A DNA stretch of 64,000 bases, taken from assembly GCF_013004105.1 (NCBI RefSeq), contig NZ_CP053085.1, positions 4,402,001 to 4,466,000 of the forward strand, read 5' to 3'. The notes under the pieces were generated by a model. That model saw nothing but the letters and a program-made list of their open reading frames with translations, was not told the DNA's origin and ran no database searches. Positions 51,284-59,902 of this stretch are shown piece after piece (the first letter of the stretch is position 1; each line of letters starts with the position of its first letter). Both the position numbers and the translations under genes were made by a program. This DNA is from Gemmatimonas groenlandica. GTDB lineage: Bacteria; Gemmatimonadota; Gemmatimonadetes; Gemmatimonadales; Gemmatimonadaceae.

Positions 51284-52030
51284 ATGACAATCCCCCTGAA
51301 GGTCGGAACGCTTGCCCGTCACACCGGGCTCTCGGTCCGCACGCTGCATCACTACGACGAGATCGGACTGCTGCATCCGTCCGCGCGCACGCCGACTGGC
51401 CATCGGTTGTACGACGCGAACGATGTGCAGCGGTTGCAGCAGATCCAGTCGCTGCGGGCCACGGGTTTTCCACTGGACGAGATTCGGCGGCTGCTCGACA
51501 GCGCGCAGATCTCGGCCCAACGCGTCATCGAGCTGCATCTGGAGCGGTTGCAGATGCAGATCGTGGAACAGCAGCGGCTGGCCGTGCGGCTGCAGAACCT
51601 GTCGCGACTCATACACAGCGAGACGACAGCGCCCCTTTCGGAGCTCTGTCGCATTATCGAGGCGACGATCATGATGGAAAAATTCTTTACGTCCGAGCAG
51701 CTCCAGGTCATGCAGCAACAGGGCGAGGCTCTGGGGCCAGACCGGATCCGCGAGGTCGAGCAGGCGTGGGCCGAAGTGATCCCCGCCGTGCGCGAGCATA
51801 TGGCGAAGGGCACGAGCCCGAACGACCCCGCGCTGCAGGCGCTCGGCGTGCGCTGGCGCGAGTTGGTGAACGCCTTCACCGGCGGTAACCGCGAGATCGC
51901 GGCCAACGCCCGCGCCATGTATCAGGAAGAGCATGCCACGATCAACGCGGCGAACCCGAACACGCCCAACCCCGAGATGTTTGCCTTTATGGGGAAGGTC
52001 TTCGCCACGATCGGCGGCGGACCGGGCTGA
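51284..52030 (+). CDS. MerR-family transcriptional regulator with TipAS-like domain
   Basis: 248 residues from ATG 51284. The N-terminal MerR winged helix is classic: VGTLARHTGLSVRTLHHYDEIGLLHPSARTPTGHRLYD, then a coiled dimerisation helix (ISAQRVIELHLERLQMQIVEQQ). The C-terminal half (about 130-235) has FFTSEQLQVMQQQGEALGPDRI, REHMAKGTSPNDPALQALGVRW and MYQEEHATINAANP, the helical TipAS antibiotic-recognition fold. TipA-type regulators bind drugs and activate efflux or sequestration genes. It lies 41 bp before the antiporter gene, which it may control. Confidence 0.9.
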   Translation: MTIPLKVGTLARHTGLSVRTLHHYDEIGLLHPSARTPTGHRLYDANDVQRLQQIQSLRATGFPLDEIRRLLDSAQISAQRVIELHLERLQMQIVEQQRLAVRLQNLSRLIHSETTAPLSELCRIIEATIMMEKFFTSEQLQVMQQQGEALGPDRIREVEQAWAEVIPAVREHMAKGTSPNDPALQALGVRWRELVNAFTGGNREIAANARAMYQEEHATINAANPNTPNPEMFAFMGKVFATIGGGPG

Positions 52031-52071
52031 GTAGATTCGCGCAGGCCCCGGGGAGACTAACTTCTCGGGGC

Positions 52072-53865
52072 ATGCATCCTGAAACCGCCCTCCTCTTCAC
52101 GATCGCCGGAGCCTTCGGTGCGGCTTTTCTTTTCGGATTCGCCGCGTCGAAGCTGAAGATGCCGCCGCTCGTCGGCTATCTCCTGGCCGGCATCGCGCTC
52201 GGCCCCCATTCACCGGGGTTCGTGGGCAACGTGGAGCTGGCCAGCCAGCTGGCCGAGATCGGCGTGATCCTGCTGATGTTCGGCGTGGGACTGCACTTCT
52301 CGCCCGGCGACTTGCTCAAGGTACGTCGCATCGCGCTGCCGGGCGCGACGCTGCAGATGTTCACGGCGATCGGGCTGGGGTATTGGCTGGCCAGCTCGTG
52401 GGGATGGACGCCGGCGGCGTCGCTGGTGTTCGGGCTGTCGCTGTCGGTGGCCAGTACGGTCGTGGTGCTGCGTGTCCTCGAAGATCGCGGACTGATGGAC
52501 TCGATCGACGGGCGCGTGGCCGTGGGTTGGCTGGTCGTCGAGGACTTGTTGGTGGTGCTCGCCCTCGTGTTGTTGCCGGCGATTCTGAGCGCATTGGGCG
52601 CTGGAGCCGCCGGCGCATCGCCGATGGGGCGTACCGAGCTGATTACGTCGGTCGCGCTCACGCTGGTGAAGATGGTCGCGTTCATCGTGCTGATGGGCGT
52701 GGTGGGTCGTCGCGCGGTGCCGTGGCTGCTCACGCACGTGGCGCGCAGCGGCTCGCGCGAGCTGTTCACGTTGGCCGTGTTGGCCGTGTCGCTCGGGGTG
52801 GCTGTCGGTGCCGCCACCTTGTTCGGCGTGTCATTCGCGCTCGGCGCGTTCGTGGCCGGTGTCGTGATCAGCGAATCGGACCTCAGTCATCGTGCCGGTG
52901 CCGACGCGCTGCCGATGCAAGACGCGTTCGCCGTGCTCTTCTTCGTGTCGGTCGGCATGTTGCTCGATCCGGGGGTGTTGCTCACGCAACCCATGAAGGT
53001 GCTGGCCACCGTCGCGATCGTGTTGCTCGGCAACACCGTGGTGGCCACGGTGCTGATGGTGCTGCTGCGCCATCCGCTCGGTGCCTCGCTCCGCATCGGC
53101 GCCAGCTTCGGACAGATCGGCGAGTTTTCGTTCATTCTCGCAGGGCTCGGCGTGTCGCTGGGCGTGCTGTCGGAAGAGGGACGCAGTCTGATCCTGGCGG
53201 CGGCGCTCTGCACGATCGTCCTCAATCCCATGCTCTTCGCGACGCTGGACCGCCTGTCCACGTGGATCGCGCGACATCCGCGACTGCTCGACCGCATGGA
53301 GCGGCAGAAGGCGCCGCGCATGGCGCATACGGATCTGTTCGAGACGATCACCGTGGGGCACGCGATTCTGATCGGGTATGGTCGCGTGGGACGCACGATC
53401 GGTGACGCGCTGCAGCGCCAAGGCGTGCCGTTCGTGGCGATCGAGCAGGATCGTCGCGTCGTAGACGCCATGCGTACCATCGGCGTCTCCTCGATCTACG
53501 GCGATGCGACGCGTCCGGGCATCCTGGAGCACGCGTATCCGGGCACGGCCCGGCTGCTGGTGATCGCGGCCCCCGATCCGTATCACGCGCGACACATCAT
53601 CGACATGGTGCGCGCGAAGAATCCGACGATCGATATCGTCGTGCGCACGCACAGCGATCAGGAACAGGCGATGTTCGAACAGCTGGGCGTCAGCAAGGCG
53701 CTCATGGGTGAACGCGAACTGGCCTTCGGCATGGCGTACCACAGCCTGCGCTCGCTCGGCGTCGACGATGACCAGGCGGACGGGATCGTCGAGGAATTGC
53801 GCGGCGGAGGGCGGATGCAGACGCGAGAATTCAGCGCGCTGATGCCGACGGATCTGCGGATGTAA
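52072..53865 (+). CDS. CPA2-family monovalent cation:proton antiporter, YbaL/KefB type
   Basis: 597 residues. The first 400 residues form the 12-13 TM Na/H exchanger domain with GFAASKLKMPPLVGYLLAGIALGPHSPGF, IGVILLMFGVGLHFSPGDL, the GWLVVEDLLVV ion-site motif and FGVSFALGAFVAGVVISES. A TrkA-N (RCK) Rossmann domain follows (about 425-545; ILIGYGRVGRTIGDALQRQGVPFVAIEQD). This layout is that of YbaL/KefB-type K+/H+ antiporters of the inner membrane. Expression may be linked to the MerR/TipA gene 41 bp upstream. A family 2 long hairpin starts 15 bp after the stop. Confidence 0.92.
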   Translation: MHPETALLFTIAGAFGAAFLFGFAASKLKMPPLVGYLLAGIALGPHSPGFVGNVELASQLAEIGVILLMFGVGLHFSPGDLLKVRRIALPGATLQMFTAIGLGYWLASSWGWTPAASLVFGLSLSVASTVVVLRVLEDRGLMDSIDGRVAVGWLVVEDLLVVLALVLLPAILSALGAGAAGASPMGRTELITSVALTLVKMVAFIVLMGVVGRRAVPWLLTHVARSGSRELFTLAVLAVSLGVAVGAATLFGVSFALGAFVAGVVISESDLSHRAGADALPMQDAFAVLFFVSVGMLLDPGVLLTQPMKVLATVAIVLLGNTVVATVLMVLLRHPLGASLRIGASFGQIGEFSFILAGLGVSLGVLSEEGRSLILAAALCTIVLNPMLFATLDRLSTWIARHPRLLDRMERQKAPRMAHTDLFETITVGHAILIGYGRVGRTIGDALQRQGVPFVAIEQDRRVVDAMRTIGVSSIYGDATRPGILEHAYPGTARLLVIAAPDPYHARHIIDMVRAKNPTIDIVVRTHSDQEQAMFEQLGVSKALMGERELAFGMAYHSLRSLGVDDDQADGIVEELRGGGRMQTREFSALMPTDLRM

Positions 53866-53880
53866 AAACTGAAAACTGAT

Positions 53881-54114
53881 CAGTAGTCAGAGTTCTGACG
53901 GTCAGGCTCAGGGATCAGACTGGGTATAGTGGTCAGAGTTGAGCAACGACAGTCCGCAGACGCTCAGCATTTGATGATGCGGGCCGCACGGGAAGTGGTG
54001 CTCCACGATCAACCGTGCCAAGGCGCCATCATATTCTCGGCACTGAGCACTGTCGTTCGCTGAACTCTGACCACGATAAGCAGTCAGACGCCAGAATTCC
54101 GACCACTGACTACT
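53881..54114. repeat. Long hairpin element, family 2, copy 1
   Basis: The left arm (53881-53953) reads CAGTAGTCAGAGTTCTGACG onward and includes CAGACTGGGTATAGTGGTCA. The right arm (54049-54114) is the inverse, with CTGTCGTTCGCTGAACTCTG and ends CTGACTACTG. The word TCAGA recurs every 8-18 bp. An inner imperfect hairpin (GATGATGCGGGCCGCACGG with CCGTGCCAAGGCGCCATCAT) lies at 53972-54030. GGGTTTTTTG-like T-run follows on the plus strand, and the element overlaps the stop codon of phoD by a few bases. It separates two convergent genes. Confidence 0.9.
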
Positions 54115-55651
54115 GGGTTTTTGTAATCCCCGGGCGCCCGTGCTCCACCTTCCATCCGCTCGCCGTGTGCACCGGCGCTCCCGGTTTCGTCACGAACGGC
54201 ACGCTGCGGTACTCGGCGGTCCAATCCGCCTCCGTCACGCGACACCGCACATAGCCACGGCGATTCTCGAACCACTTGAGGTGCGGATTGTCGCCTTGCA
54301 TGGTGGACAGGCGCTGCGCCGGCACGTCGTTGCCGTCGCCGCCGCTCGAAATACTCGTGCAGACGAACTCGGCGCCGATAGTGGGCTTGTCGGGGCGTGA
54401 GAAATCGGTGTGCAGTTCGTTCACCCAATTCGTGTGAATGTCGCCGGTGATGGTGACCGTGCGATTCGGGGCGCGCTTGGCGACCTCGTTCAGCAGCCGA
54501 TCACGCGCCACCGGGTATCCGCTCCACTGATCCATCGACGTGCGCACTTCGTCGCCCGGCGCCGAGTCATAGGGGGCCATCATGACCTGATTGGCGAGCA
54601 CCTGCCAGTGTGATTTCGAGGCGCCGAGTCCGTCCACCAGCCATTTCTCCTGGGCGGTGCCCAGCAGTCCGCGTTTCGGATCGGTCCACGGCGCGCACTC
54701 CTTGAGCGGCACGTCGGCGCACACCTGAGGGTCGCGATACTGTCGCGTGTCGAGCATCCAGAAGCGCGCCATCGCGCCCCAGTTGATCGTGCGCGTGATC
54801 GTGAGGTCCGCCCACGACTGCGCGCGCGGTACGCGCACCGGCTGGTGCTCCCACCACGCCTGATAGGCCGCGGCCCGACGCGTGCGCATCTGCTCTGTCG
54901 ACTCCATTACGTTCTCGCCGGTGAGCCCAGCGTAGTTGTTGTCGACTTCGTGATCATCCCACGTGACCAGCCACGGGCAGCGGGCGTGTGCGGCCTGAAG
55001 GTCGAGATCGGACTTGTACTGCGCGTAGCGTCGGCGATAGTCATCGAGCGTGCGGATCTCGAGACCCTGGTGCTTTCGCACCGCGGTGGACGGACTGGCG
55101 TACTCGTAGATGTAGTCGCCGAGATGCACGGCGAGGTCGATCTCTTCCTGCGCCAGGTGTCCGAGGGCGGTGAAGTAGCCCTGATCCCAGCGCTGGCACG
55201 ATGCGAATGCAAACGCGAGTGGCGTCGTGGCACCGTCGGCCGGTGTCGTACGGAAGCGGCCGGTCTTGCTCACGGCGTCGCCGGTCGTGAAGCGATAGAA
55301 GTACCAGCGGTCTGCCTCGAGTCCGTCCACGTCGATGTGGACGCTGAACGACAGCTCCGGCGCGGCGGTGGCGCGTCCCTTCTTCACGACCGTTTTGAAC
55401 TGGTCGTCGTTGGCGACTTCCCAGTTCACGGCGGTGCGCATGCCGTCCATCCCGCCGTCGGGTTCGAACGGCCGCGGCGCGAGGCGCGTCCAGAGCACAC
55501 CGCCGGTGGATGTCGGATCGCCCGACGCGACGCCGAGTTGAAACGGATCTTCGGCGAAGCGAGGCCGGCTGGTGACGCGCCAGACGTTGGGAACGACGGC
55601 GGCGAGCGCCGCGTAGCGCGAGAGGTCGGTCAGAAAAAGTCGACGGTCCAT
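54110..55651 (-). CDS. phoD: PhoD-like alkaline phosphatase
   Basis: 513 residues. The N-terminus MDRRLFLTDLSRYAALAAVV has the twin-Arg RRLFL of a Tat signal, so a folded, metal-loaded enzyme is exported. The N-terminal PhoD_N beta domain has FQLGVASGDPTSTGGVLWTRLAP. The metallophosphoesterase core follows, with FAFASCQRWDQGYF (Cys is a PhoD metal-site residue), LAVHLGDYIYEY, LVTWDDHEVDNNYAGL, and ITGDIHTNWVNEL. PhoD uses Ca and Fe to release phosphate from mono- and diesters. Its stop is inside the edge of the family 2 hairpin. Confidence 0.9.
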   Translation of the reverse strand: MDRRLFLTDLSRYAALAAVVPNVWRVTSRPRFAEDPFQLGVASGDPTSTGGVLWTRLAPRPFEPDGGMDGMRTAVNWEVANDDQFKTVVKKGRATAAPELSFSVHIDVDGLEADRWYFYRFTTGDAVSKTGRFRTTPADGATTPLAFAFASCQRWDQGYFTALGHLAQEEIDLAVHLGDYIYEYASPSTAVRKHQGLEIRTLDDYRRRYAQYKSDLDLQAAHARCPWLVTWDDHEVDNNYAGLTGENVMESTEQMRTRRAAAYQAWWEHQPVRVPRAQSWADLTITRTINWGAMARFWMLDTRQYRDPQVCADVPLKECAPWTDPKRGLLGTAQEKWLVDGLGASKSHWQVLANQVMMAPYDSAPGDEVRTSMDQWSGYPVARDRLLNEVAKRAPNRTVTITGDIHTNWVNELHTDFSRPDKPTIGAEFVCTSISSGGDGNDVPAQRLSTMQGDNPHLKWFENRRGYVRCRVTEADWTAEYRSVPFVTKPGAPVHTASGWKVEHGRPGITKTQ

Positions 55652-55761
55652 ACTAGTACGCTATGACCGGAGGTCGATCTCGGCTACACGCCCGTGTCAC
55701 GATGTCGGTACGGTTGAAAAGCCGCGGCAACCCGGACGTGCCATCGGTGCGTTGTGTCGGT

Positions 55762-56940
55762 ATGACGATCTCGGCTCTACCTCTCGACACGCTGCCCCGC
55801 GGGCTTACTTACGCTCGAGCGCGGCTCTATCTCGGTATCACGGGCGTCGGGAGCGCGGTTCTGCTCTCGGCGGCGATGCTGTATTTCCGTATTCCATCAC
55901 AGGGGCTCTCGCTGTCCAGCGCCCAGCCGGTGCCGGCGGCGCTCTTTCGCGTCGGTCTGATTTTCGCGTTTGCGCCGATGGCTTTTCTGATGTTCGACCT
56001 GATTGGCGGCGCGTGGCTGGTGCGACGTCGCGAGTGGGCTTCGACGTGGCTGACGCGATGGCTGCGCGGGGTAGCCGTGCAGTGGGTGGTGTGGATGCTG
56101 TCGGCCGCCGCGCTGATGCTGGCGTCGCGGGCGGGCGGGACCCCCGCCGCCGTCGCGGTGTTCGTGGTGGTGCAATTGCTCTTGGCCGCGGGGCGGGGTC
56201 GCATGTCGCGGGTGATTGCGAACCTTCCGGTCGTGCCCACACCCGATCGCATCGCGCGTGCGGCGACGCAGGCCGGTCTCGATGTGTCGCGGTTGGAGGT
56301 GGTCGAGAGCCCCGATGAAAGCTTTGTAGGCGGCTGGTCCGGGCTCACCGCCCACACCCTCGTCGTGCCCGCGCGCTGGGCGCAGCTCTCTGACGCGGCG
56401 CTGACCGCGATGCTGCGACGTCGCCACATCATTGGAACGAGCGGGGCGCATATGCGCGGCGTTTTCGGCGCCATTGGCTGGAACACGATCGGCTTCGTGG
56501 TCGCACTCCTGCTGACTGGTGTGTCACCCTCCTCGGCGGGCGGTGTGGTCACCCTTGCCGCCGCGATGACGCTCTGGGCATTCGTGGGCGTGCTGCTGCT
56601 GCCCACACCGTCGCGCGCGGCGGTGTACGCCATCGACGCGGCCGCCACGGCCTCGACCGATATCGCGTCGATGACGGCGGGCATCGAACAGCTCGACAAA
56701 TGGCAGGACGACGAGCCCGTTCGGCGCGCTGGAGTGGAGACGGTGTTTCACCCCGTGCCCGGTCGCCGCGGTCGGATTACCCGCCTGGTAGCCAACGCTG
56801 GCGCGGTGAAGGCGTGGCATGCCCATCATCTGGCGCGCCACGCGCTGTGGCTGAGCTGGGGGGCGTGCACGCCGCTGTCGCGCGCGGTGCACTGCAACGT
56901 GGGCCGAACGGCACTCTGGGCGATGCTGCCGGGGGATTGA
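55762..56940 (+). CDS. M48-like membrane protein without the catalytic HEXXH
   Basis: 392 residues from ATG 55762; further starts exist at 55702 and 55663. TM helices lie near 20-40, 55-82, 95-115 and 120-135. A soluble part follows with SRLEVVESPDESFVGGWSGLTAHTLVVPARWAQLSDAAL. This aligns by pattern with M48/Ste24-type peptidases (N-A-F-x-x-G..., then I-V-V-T, then D-E-L-x-A-V-L-A-H-E-x-x-H). The site of the zinc motif reads MLRRRHIIG, so the catalytic residues are lost. Two more TM helices follow. It is probably a non-catalytic relative with a structural or regulatory role; this is inferred by eye. Divergent from phoD. Confidence 0.6.
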   Translation: MTISALPLDTLPRGLTYARARLYLGITGVGSAVLLSAAMLYFRIPSQGLSLSSAQPVPAALFRVGLIFAFAPMAFLMFDLIGGAWLVRRREWASTWLTRWLRGVAVQWVVWMLSAAALMLASRAGGTPAAVAVFVVVQLLLAAGRGRMSRVIANLPVVPTPDRIARAATQAGLDVSRLEVVESPDESFVGGWSGLTAHTLVVPARWAQLSDAALTAMLRRRHIIGTSGAHMRGVFGAIGWNTIGFVVALLLTGVSPSSAGGVVTLAAAMTLWAFVGVLLLPTPSRAAVYAIDAAATASTDIASMTAGIEQLDKWQDDEPVRRAGVETVFHPVPGRRGRITRLVANAGAVKAWHAHHLARHALWLSWGACTPLSRAVHCNVGRTALWAMLPGD

Positions 56941-56942
56941 AC

Positions 56943-57153
56943 GGATTCAGACGCTCAGAACTCTGGCTTCAGACTGGGTATAGTGTTCAGAATTCAGCAA
57001 CGACAGTCCGCAGTGCCGAGCATCGGACTGGCGGCGCTTCGATGAGTCTTTCGTCGCACCCCGATCAAGGGAAATGCTCGAAACTGAGCACTGTCGTTGC
57101 TCGACTCTGAACACTATACCCAGTCTGATCGCCGAGTTCTGAGCGTCTGATCC
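56943..57153. repeat. Long hairpin element, family 2, copy 2
   Basis: The left arm starts GGATTCAGACGCTCAGAACT and continues through CAGACTGGGTATAGTGTTCA to CAACGACAGTCCGCAG. The right arm starts CTGAGCACTGTCGTTGCTCG and ends CGTCTGATCC. About 65 bp at each end are near-complementary. The shared CAGACTGGGTATAGTG and CAACGACAGTCCGCAG blocks tie it to copy 1 at 53881-54114. It follows the M48-like gene directly (3 bp after the stop) and precedes the methyltransferase gene on the same strand; no gene lies inside. Confidence 0.9.
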
Positions 57154-57192
57154 GCGGTTCTGCGGCGGTAGCCACCCGCACCGATTCGATGC

Positions 57193-57699
57193 ATGCTTGT
57201 CCGCATGCCAACATCCGCGAACCCATCGCCGCCGACCGACCGCGGTCCTGGCGTATCGTTTCCGCCGCCGCTGCTGTTCGTGGGTGGCCTCGCGATTGGT
57301 GTATTACTCGATCTCGTGCTGCCGCTTCCCGCCGTCATCCCTGATGCGCGCTGGGTCGTGATCCTGGGCTTCGCACTGGTGGCCATCGGGATGGCGTGCA
57401 CGTTCGCCGGCATGATCACCTTCCGTAGGTTTCGCACGGCGGTGTATCCGAATCGGCCGGCCACACTGGTGGTGGACACGGGCGTCTACGCGTACACGCG
57501 CAATCCCATGTACACGGGTCTCACCATCGCCTATCTGGGAGGCGTGCTCCTGACCGGTGTGCTGTGGGTGCTCATCCTGCTGCCGGCCGTGCTCACGCTG
57601 CTCGTCACGCAGGTCATCCGCCGGGAAGAGCGCCATTTGCGCGAACGCTTCCCCGAGGCCTACGCGGCATACTGCGCGCGAGTGGGGCGATGGTTCTGA
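57193..57699 (+). CDS. Isoprenylcysteine carboxyl methyltransferase-family membrane protein
   Basis: 168 residues (ATG 57193; another in-frame ATG at 57208). TM helices near 28-45, 52-75 and 118-138. The SAM-binding signature of the ICMT/PEMT family is present: TLVVDTGVYAYTRNPMYTGL and a C-terminal IRREERHLRERFPEAYAAYCARVGRWF, with the conserved RNPMY, E and RY/R positions. Bacterial members methylate small hydrophobic acids or lipids; substrates are generally unknown. The stop overlaps the next gene's start by one base (TGATG). Confidence 0.85.
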   Translation: MLVRMPTSANPSPPTDRGPGVSFPPPLLFVGGLAIGVLLDLVLPLPAVIPDARWVVILGFALVAIGMACTFAGMITFRRFRTAVYPNRPATLVVDTGVYAYTRNPMYTGLTIAYLGGVLLTGVLWVLILLPAVLTLLVTQVIRREERHLRERFPEAYAAYCARVGRWF

Positions 57700-59882
57700 T
57701 GCGCGTGCGTTGCCGGCGCGCCGCCAGCCTCGCCGCCACTGTCGCCGTGCTTGCGGCCGCACCCTCGATCAGCCGTGCGCAGCCCGTGCCACTGATCACC
57801 CCACGCGCCGGGCTCGTGATCACGCAGTCGGTGAAAGTACGTCCCGGTGTGTATCGACTGCGCGCGTCCGCCGCCCTCGACTCGGCGCTGCTCACCATTC
57901 GCGGCAACCACATCACCGTCGATCTGCGCGGCGTCACGTTTATCGGCTCGCCGGCCGACAGCGCGCCAGACGCCAGGCAGGGCACCGCCATTCGCATTGA
58001 CGGCGGTGAACAGATTCGCGTGCGTGGCCTCACGGCGCGCGGCTACCGCGTGGGCATTCTCGCACGGGGCACGCGCGCGTTGACGCTCGATAGCAACGAC
58101 CTCAGTCATAGCTGGAAGCCGCGCCTGTTCAGCCTCGTGGAGCACGAGAGCCTGAACGACTGGCTGTCGTATCACAAGAACGAGCAGGACGAGTGGCTGC
58201 GCTTCGGCGCCGGCATCTACCTCTCGCGCGTGACCGGCGGCGCGCTGCACGGCAACACCGTGCGACAAAGCATGAATGGTGTGCTGCTCACGCGCACCGA
58301 CTCGCTCGATATCCGCGACAACGACCTCTCGTACAACTCCGGACTCGGCATCGGTCTGTACCGGTCGAGCTGGAACCGCATCGTGAACAATCGCGCCGAC
58401 TACAACGTACGCGGCTATTCCCACGGGTTCTTCGCCCGCGGACAGGACTCAGCCGCATTGCTCATGTTCGAGCAGTGCACGCACAACGTCGTGGCCTACA
58501 ACTCCATGACGCATTCCGGCGACGGCTTGTTCCTCTGGGCCGGGCAGGCAACGATGGATACGGGCCAAGGCGGGTCGAACGACAACGTCTTTCTCGTGAA
58601 CGACTTCAGCTTCGCCCCCACCAACGGCATGGAGGCCACCTTCAGCCGCAATCAGTTCATCGGCAATCGCGTGGAGGGCAACACGCACGGACTTTGGGGC
58701 GGTTACAGCTACGAGTCGTCGGTGATCGGCAACTGCTTCGTGAACAATCGCATCGGTATCGCCGTCGAACACGGCCAGCAGAACACGGTGGGTGCCAACC
58801 GATTCGTCGGCGATACGCTCGCCATCCGCCTGTGGGCCGATTCCATCGAGCCGGGCGATTGGGGCTACCCCAAGCATCGCGATACCCGGAGTCGCGCATG
58901 GCGCTTCGTCGACAACCGCTTCACGCGGGTGAAAGAACCGTGGCGCATCGCGAACACCGGCGACATCGATAGCGTGCGCAGCGTGGTCGACGACACGGCA
59001 TCGCAGGCGTGTGATCCCACACGACTCGTGCCCACGACCACGTGGTGGCGCATGCCCAACATCGACCACGCGCCGCTGCGCTGGCCGGTCGCGGCCAATG
59101 CGCTGCGCGATCGCGGCGCCATCGTGGTCGATGAGTGGGGGCCGTACGACTGGCAGTCGCCCAAGCTGTGGCCGCTCGACAGCACACATGGCGTGTCGGT
59201 GCGGCTGCGCGTGCTCGGCCTCGCGGGGCGTTGGCGTGTGCTGTCCCGTCGCGGCGTCGCCACGCTGTCGGCGACGTCCGGAAACACCGGTGACACGATC
59301 GTGGTCACACCGACCGAGTTGCGGCGCGGCGACTGGGAGCTCACGCTCGAGTATCGCGGCGCTGCCACCGTGTCGCCGCGTGGCGTACGCACCGCGCGCA
59401 ACGTGCCGCAGCGGTTTCGCTACGAGCAGTTCGAACCGCGCACCACGTTCACGCAGCGCGTGTTCGCGTGGAGCGACAGCACCGATCCCGTGAAGCAGCC
59501 GGCGGCGTTTGCCGCACTGCTGGCCGGTACGCCGCTCACCACACGCACCGCGTCGCGCATGGACTGGTTCTGGTCGCGTTCGCGCGACGCGCAGATCCCC
59601 ACGCGACGGATGGCGATGGAGGCCACGGCGACGTACGATCTACCGCCGGGCGCGTACACGCTGCGCGCCCTCAGCGACGACGCTGTTCGTGTGTGGGTGG
59701 ACGACCGGCTCGTGATCGATCAGTTCACGCTGCACGAAACGATGCCGGGCTACGCGCCGCTCACGGGCGGCGTGCATCGCGTGCGGGCGCAGTACGTACA
59801 AAGCGAAGGGTGGACCGAGTTCCGACTTGATGTGGTGCGAGGTGCGGTGCGGCCGAGCTCAGGGTCAGCAGGGCCGCACTGA
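57699..59882 (+). CDS. Secreted right-handed beta-helix protein with C-terminal PA14 domain
   Basis: 727 residues from ATG 57699 (57690 is an alternative). Signal peptide MRVRCRRAASLAATVAVLAA ending ISRAQP. Residues about 50-400 are a NosD/pectate-lyase-type beta-helix: repeated LTLDSNDLSHS, SLDIRDNDLSYNSGLGIGLY, NRIVNNRADYNVRGYSHGFF and SVIGNCFVNNRIGIAVEHG turns. A beta-sandwich region follows. The last about 130 residues form a PA14-like carbohydrate-binding domain (TYDLPPGAYTLRALSDDAVRVWVDDRLVIDQ). It may be a lyase or surface polysaccharide binder; no catalytic residues were assigned. Coupled to the methyltransferase gene. Confidence 0.82.
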   Translation: MRVRCRRAASLAATVAVLAAAPSISRAQPVPLITPRAGLVITQSVKVRPGVYRLRASAALDSALLTIRGNHITVDLRGVTFIGSPADSAPDARQGTAIRIDGGEQIRVRGLTARGYRVGILARGTRALTLDSNDLSHSWKPRLFSLVEHESLNDWLSYHKNEQDEWLRFGAGIYLSRVTGGALHGNTVRQSMNGVLLTRTDSLDIRDNDLSYNSGLGIGLYRSSWNRIVNNRADYNVRGYSHGFFARGQDSAALLMFEQCTHNVVAYNSMTHSGDGLFLWAGQATMDTGQGGSNDNVFLVNDFSFAPTNGMEATFSRNQFIGNRVEGNTHGLWGGYSYESSVIGNCFVNNRIGIAVEHGQQNTVGANRFVGDTLAIRLWADSIEPGDWGYPKHRDTRSRAWRFVDNRFTRVKEPWRIANTGDIDSVRSVVDDTASQACDPTRLVPTTTWWRMPNIDHAPLRWPVAANALRDRGAIVVDEWGPYDWQSPKLWPLDSTHGVSVRLRVLGLAGRWRVLSRRGVATLSATSGNTGDTIVVTPTELRRGDWELTLEYRGAATVSPRGVRTARNVPQRFRYEQFEPRTTFTQRVFAWSDSTDPVKQPAAFAALLAGTPLTTRTASRMDWFWSRSRDAQIPTRRMAMEATATYDLPPGAYTLRALSDDAVRVWVDDRLVIDQFTLHETMPGYAPLTGGVHRVRAQYVQSEGWTEFRLDVVRGAVRPSSGSAGPH

Positions 59883-59883
59883 C

Positions 59884-59902
59884 GGGGAAGCGCTACTTCC
59901 CC
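59884..59902. terminator. Small hairpin between convergent genes
   Basis: GGGGAAG (59884-59890), loop CGCTA, CTTCCCC (59896-59902). Perfect 7-bp stem in the 10-bp gap between the beta-helix gene and the amidase gene, overlapping the amidase stop codon. On the plus strand it is followed by TTGG only, so a weak bidirectional terminator. Confidence 0.5.
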
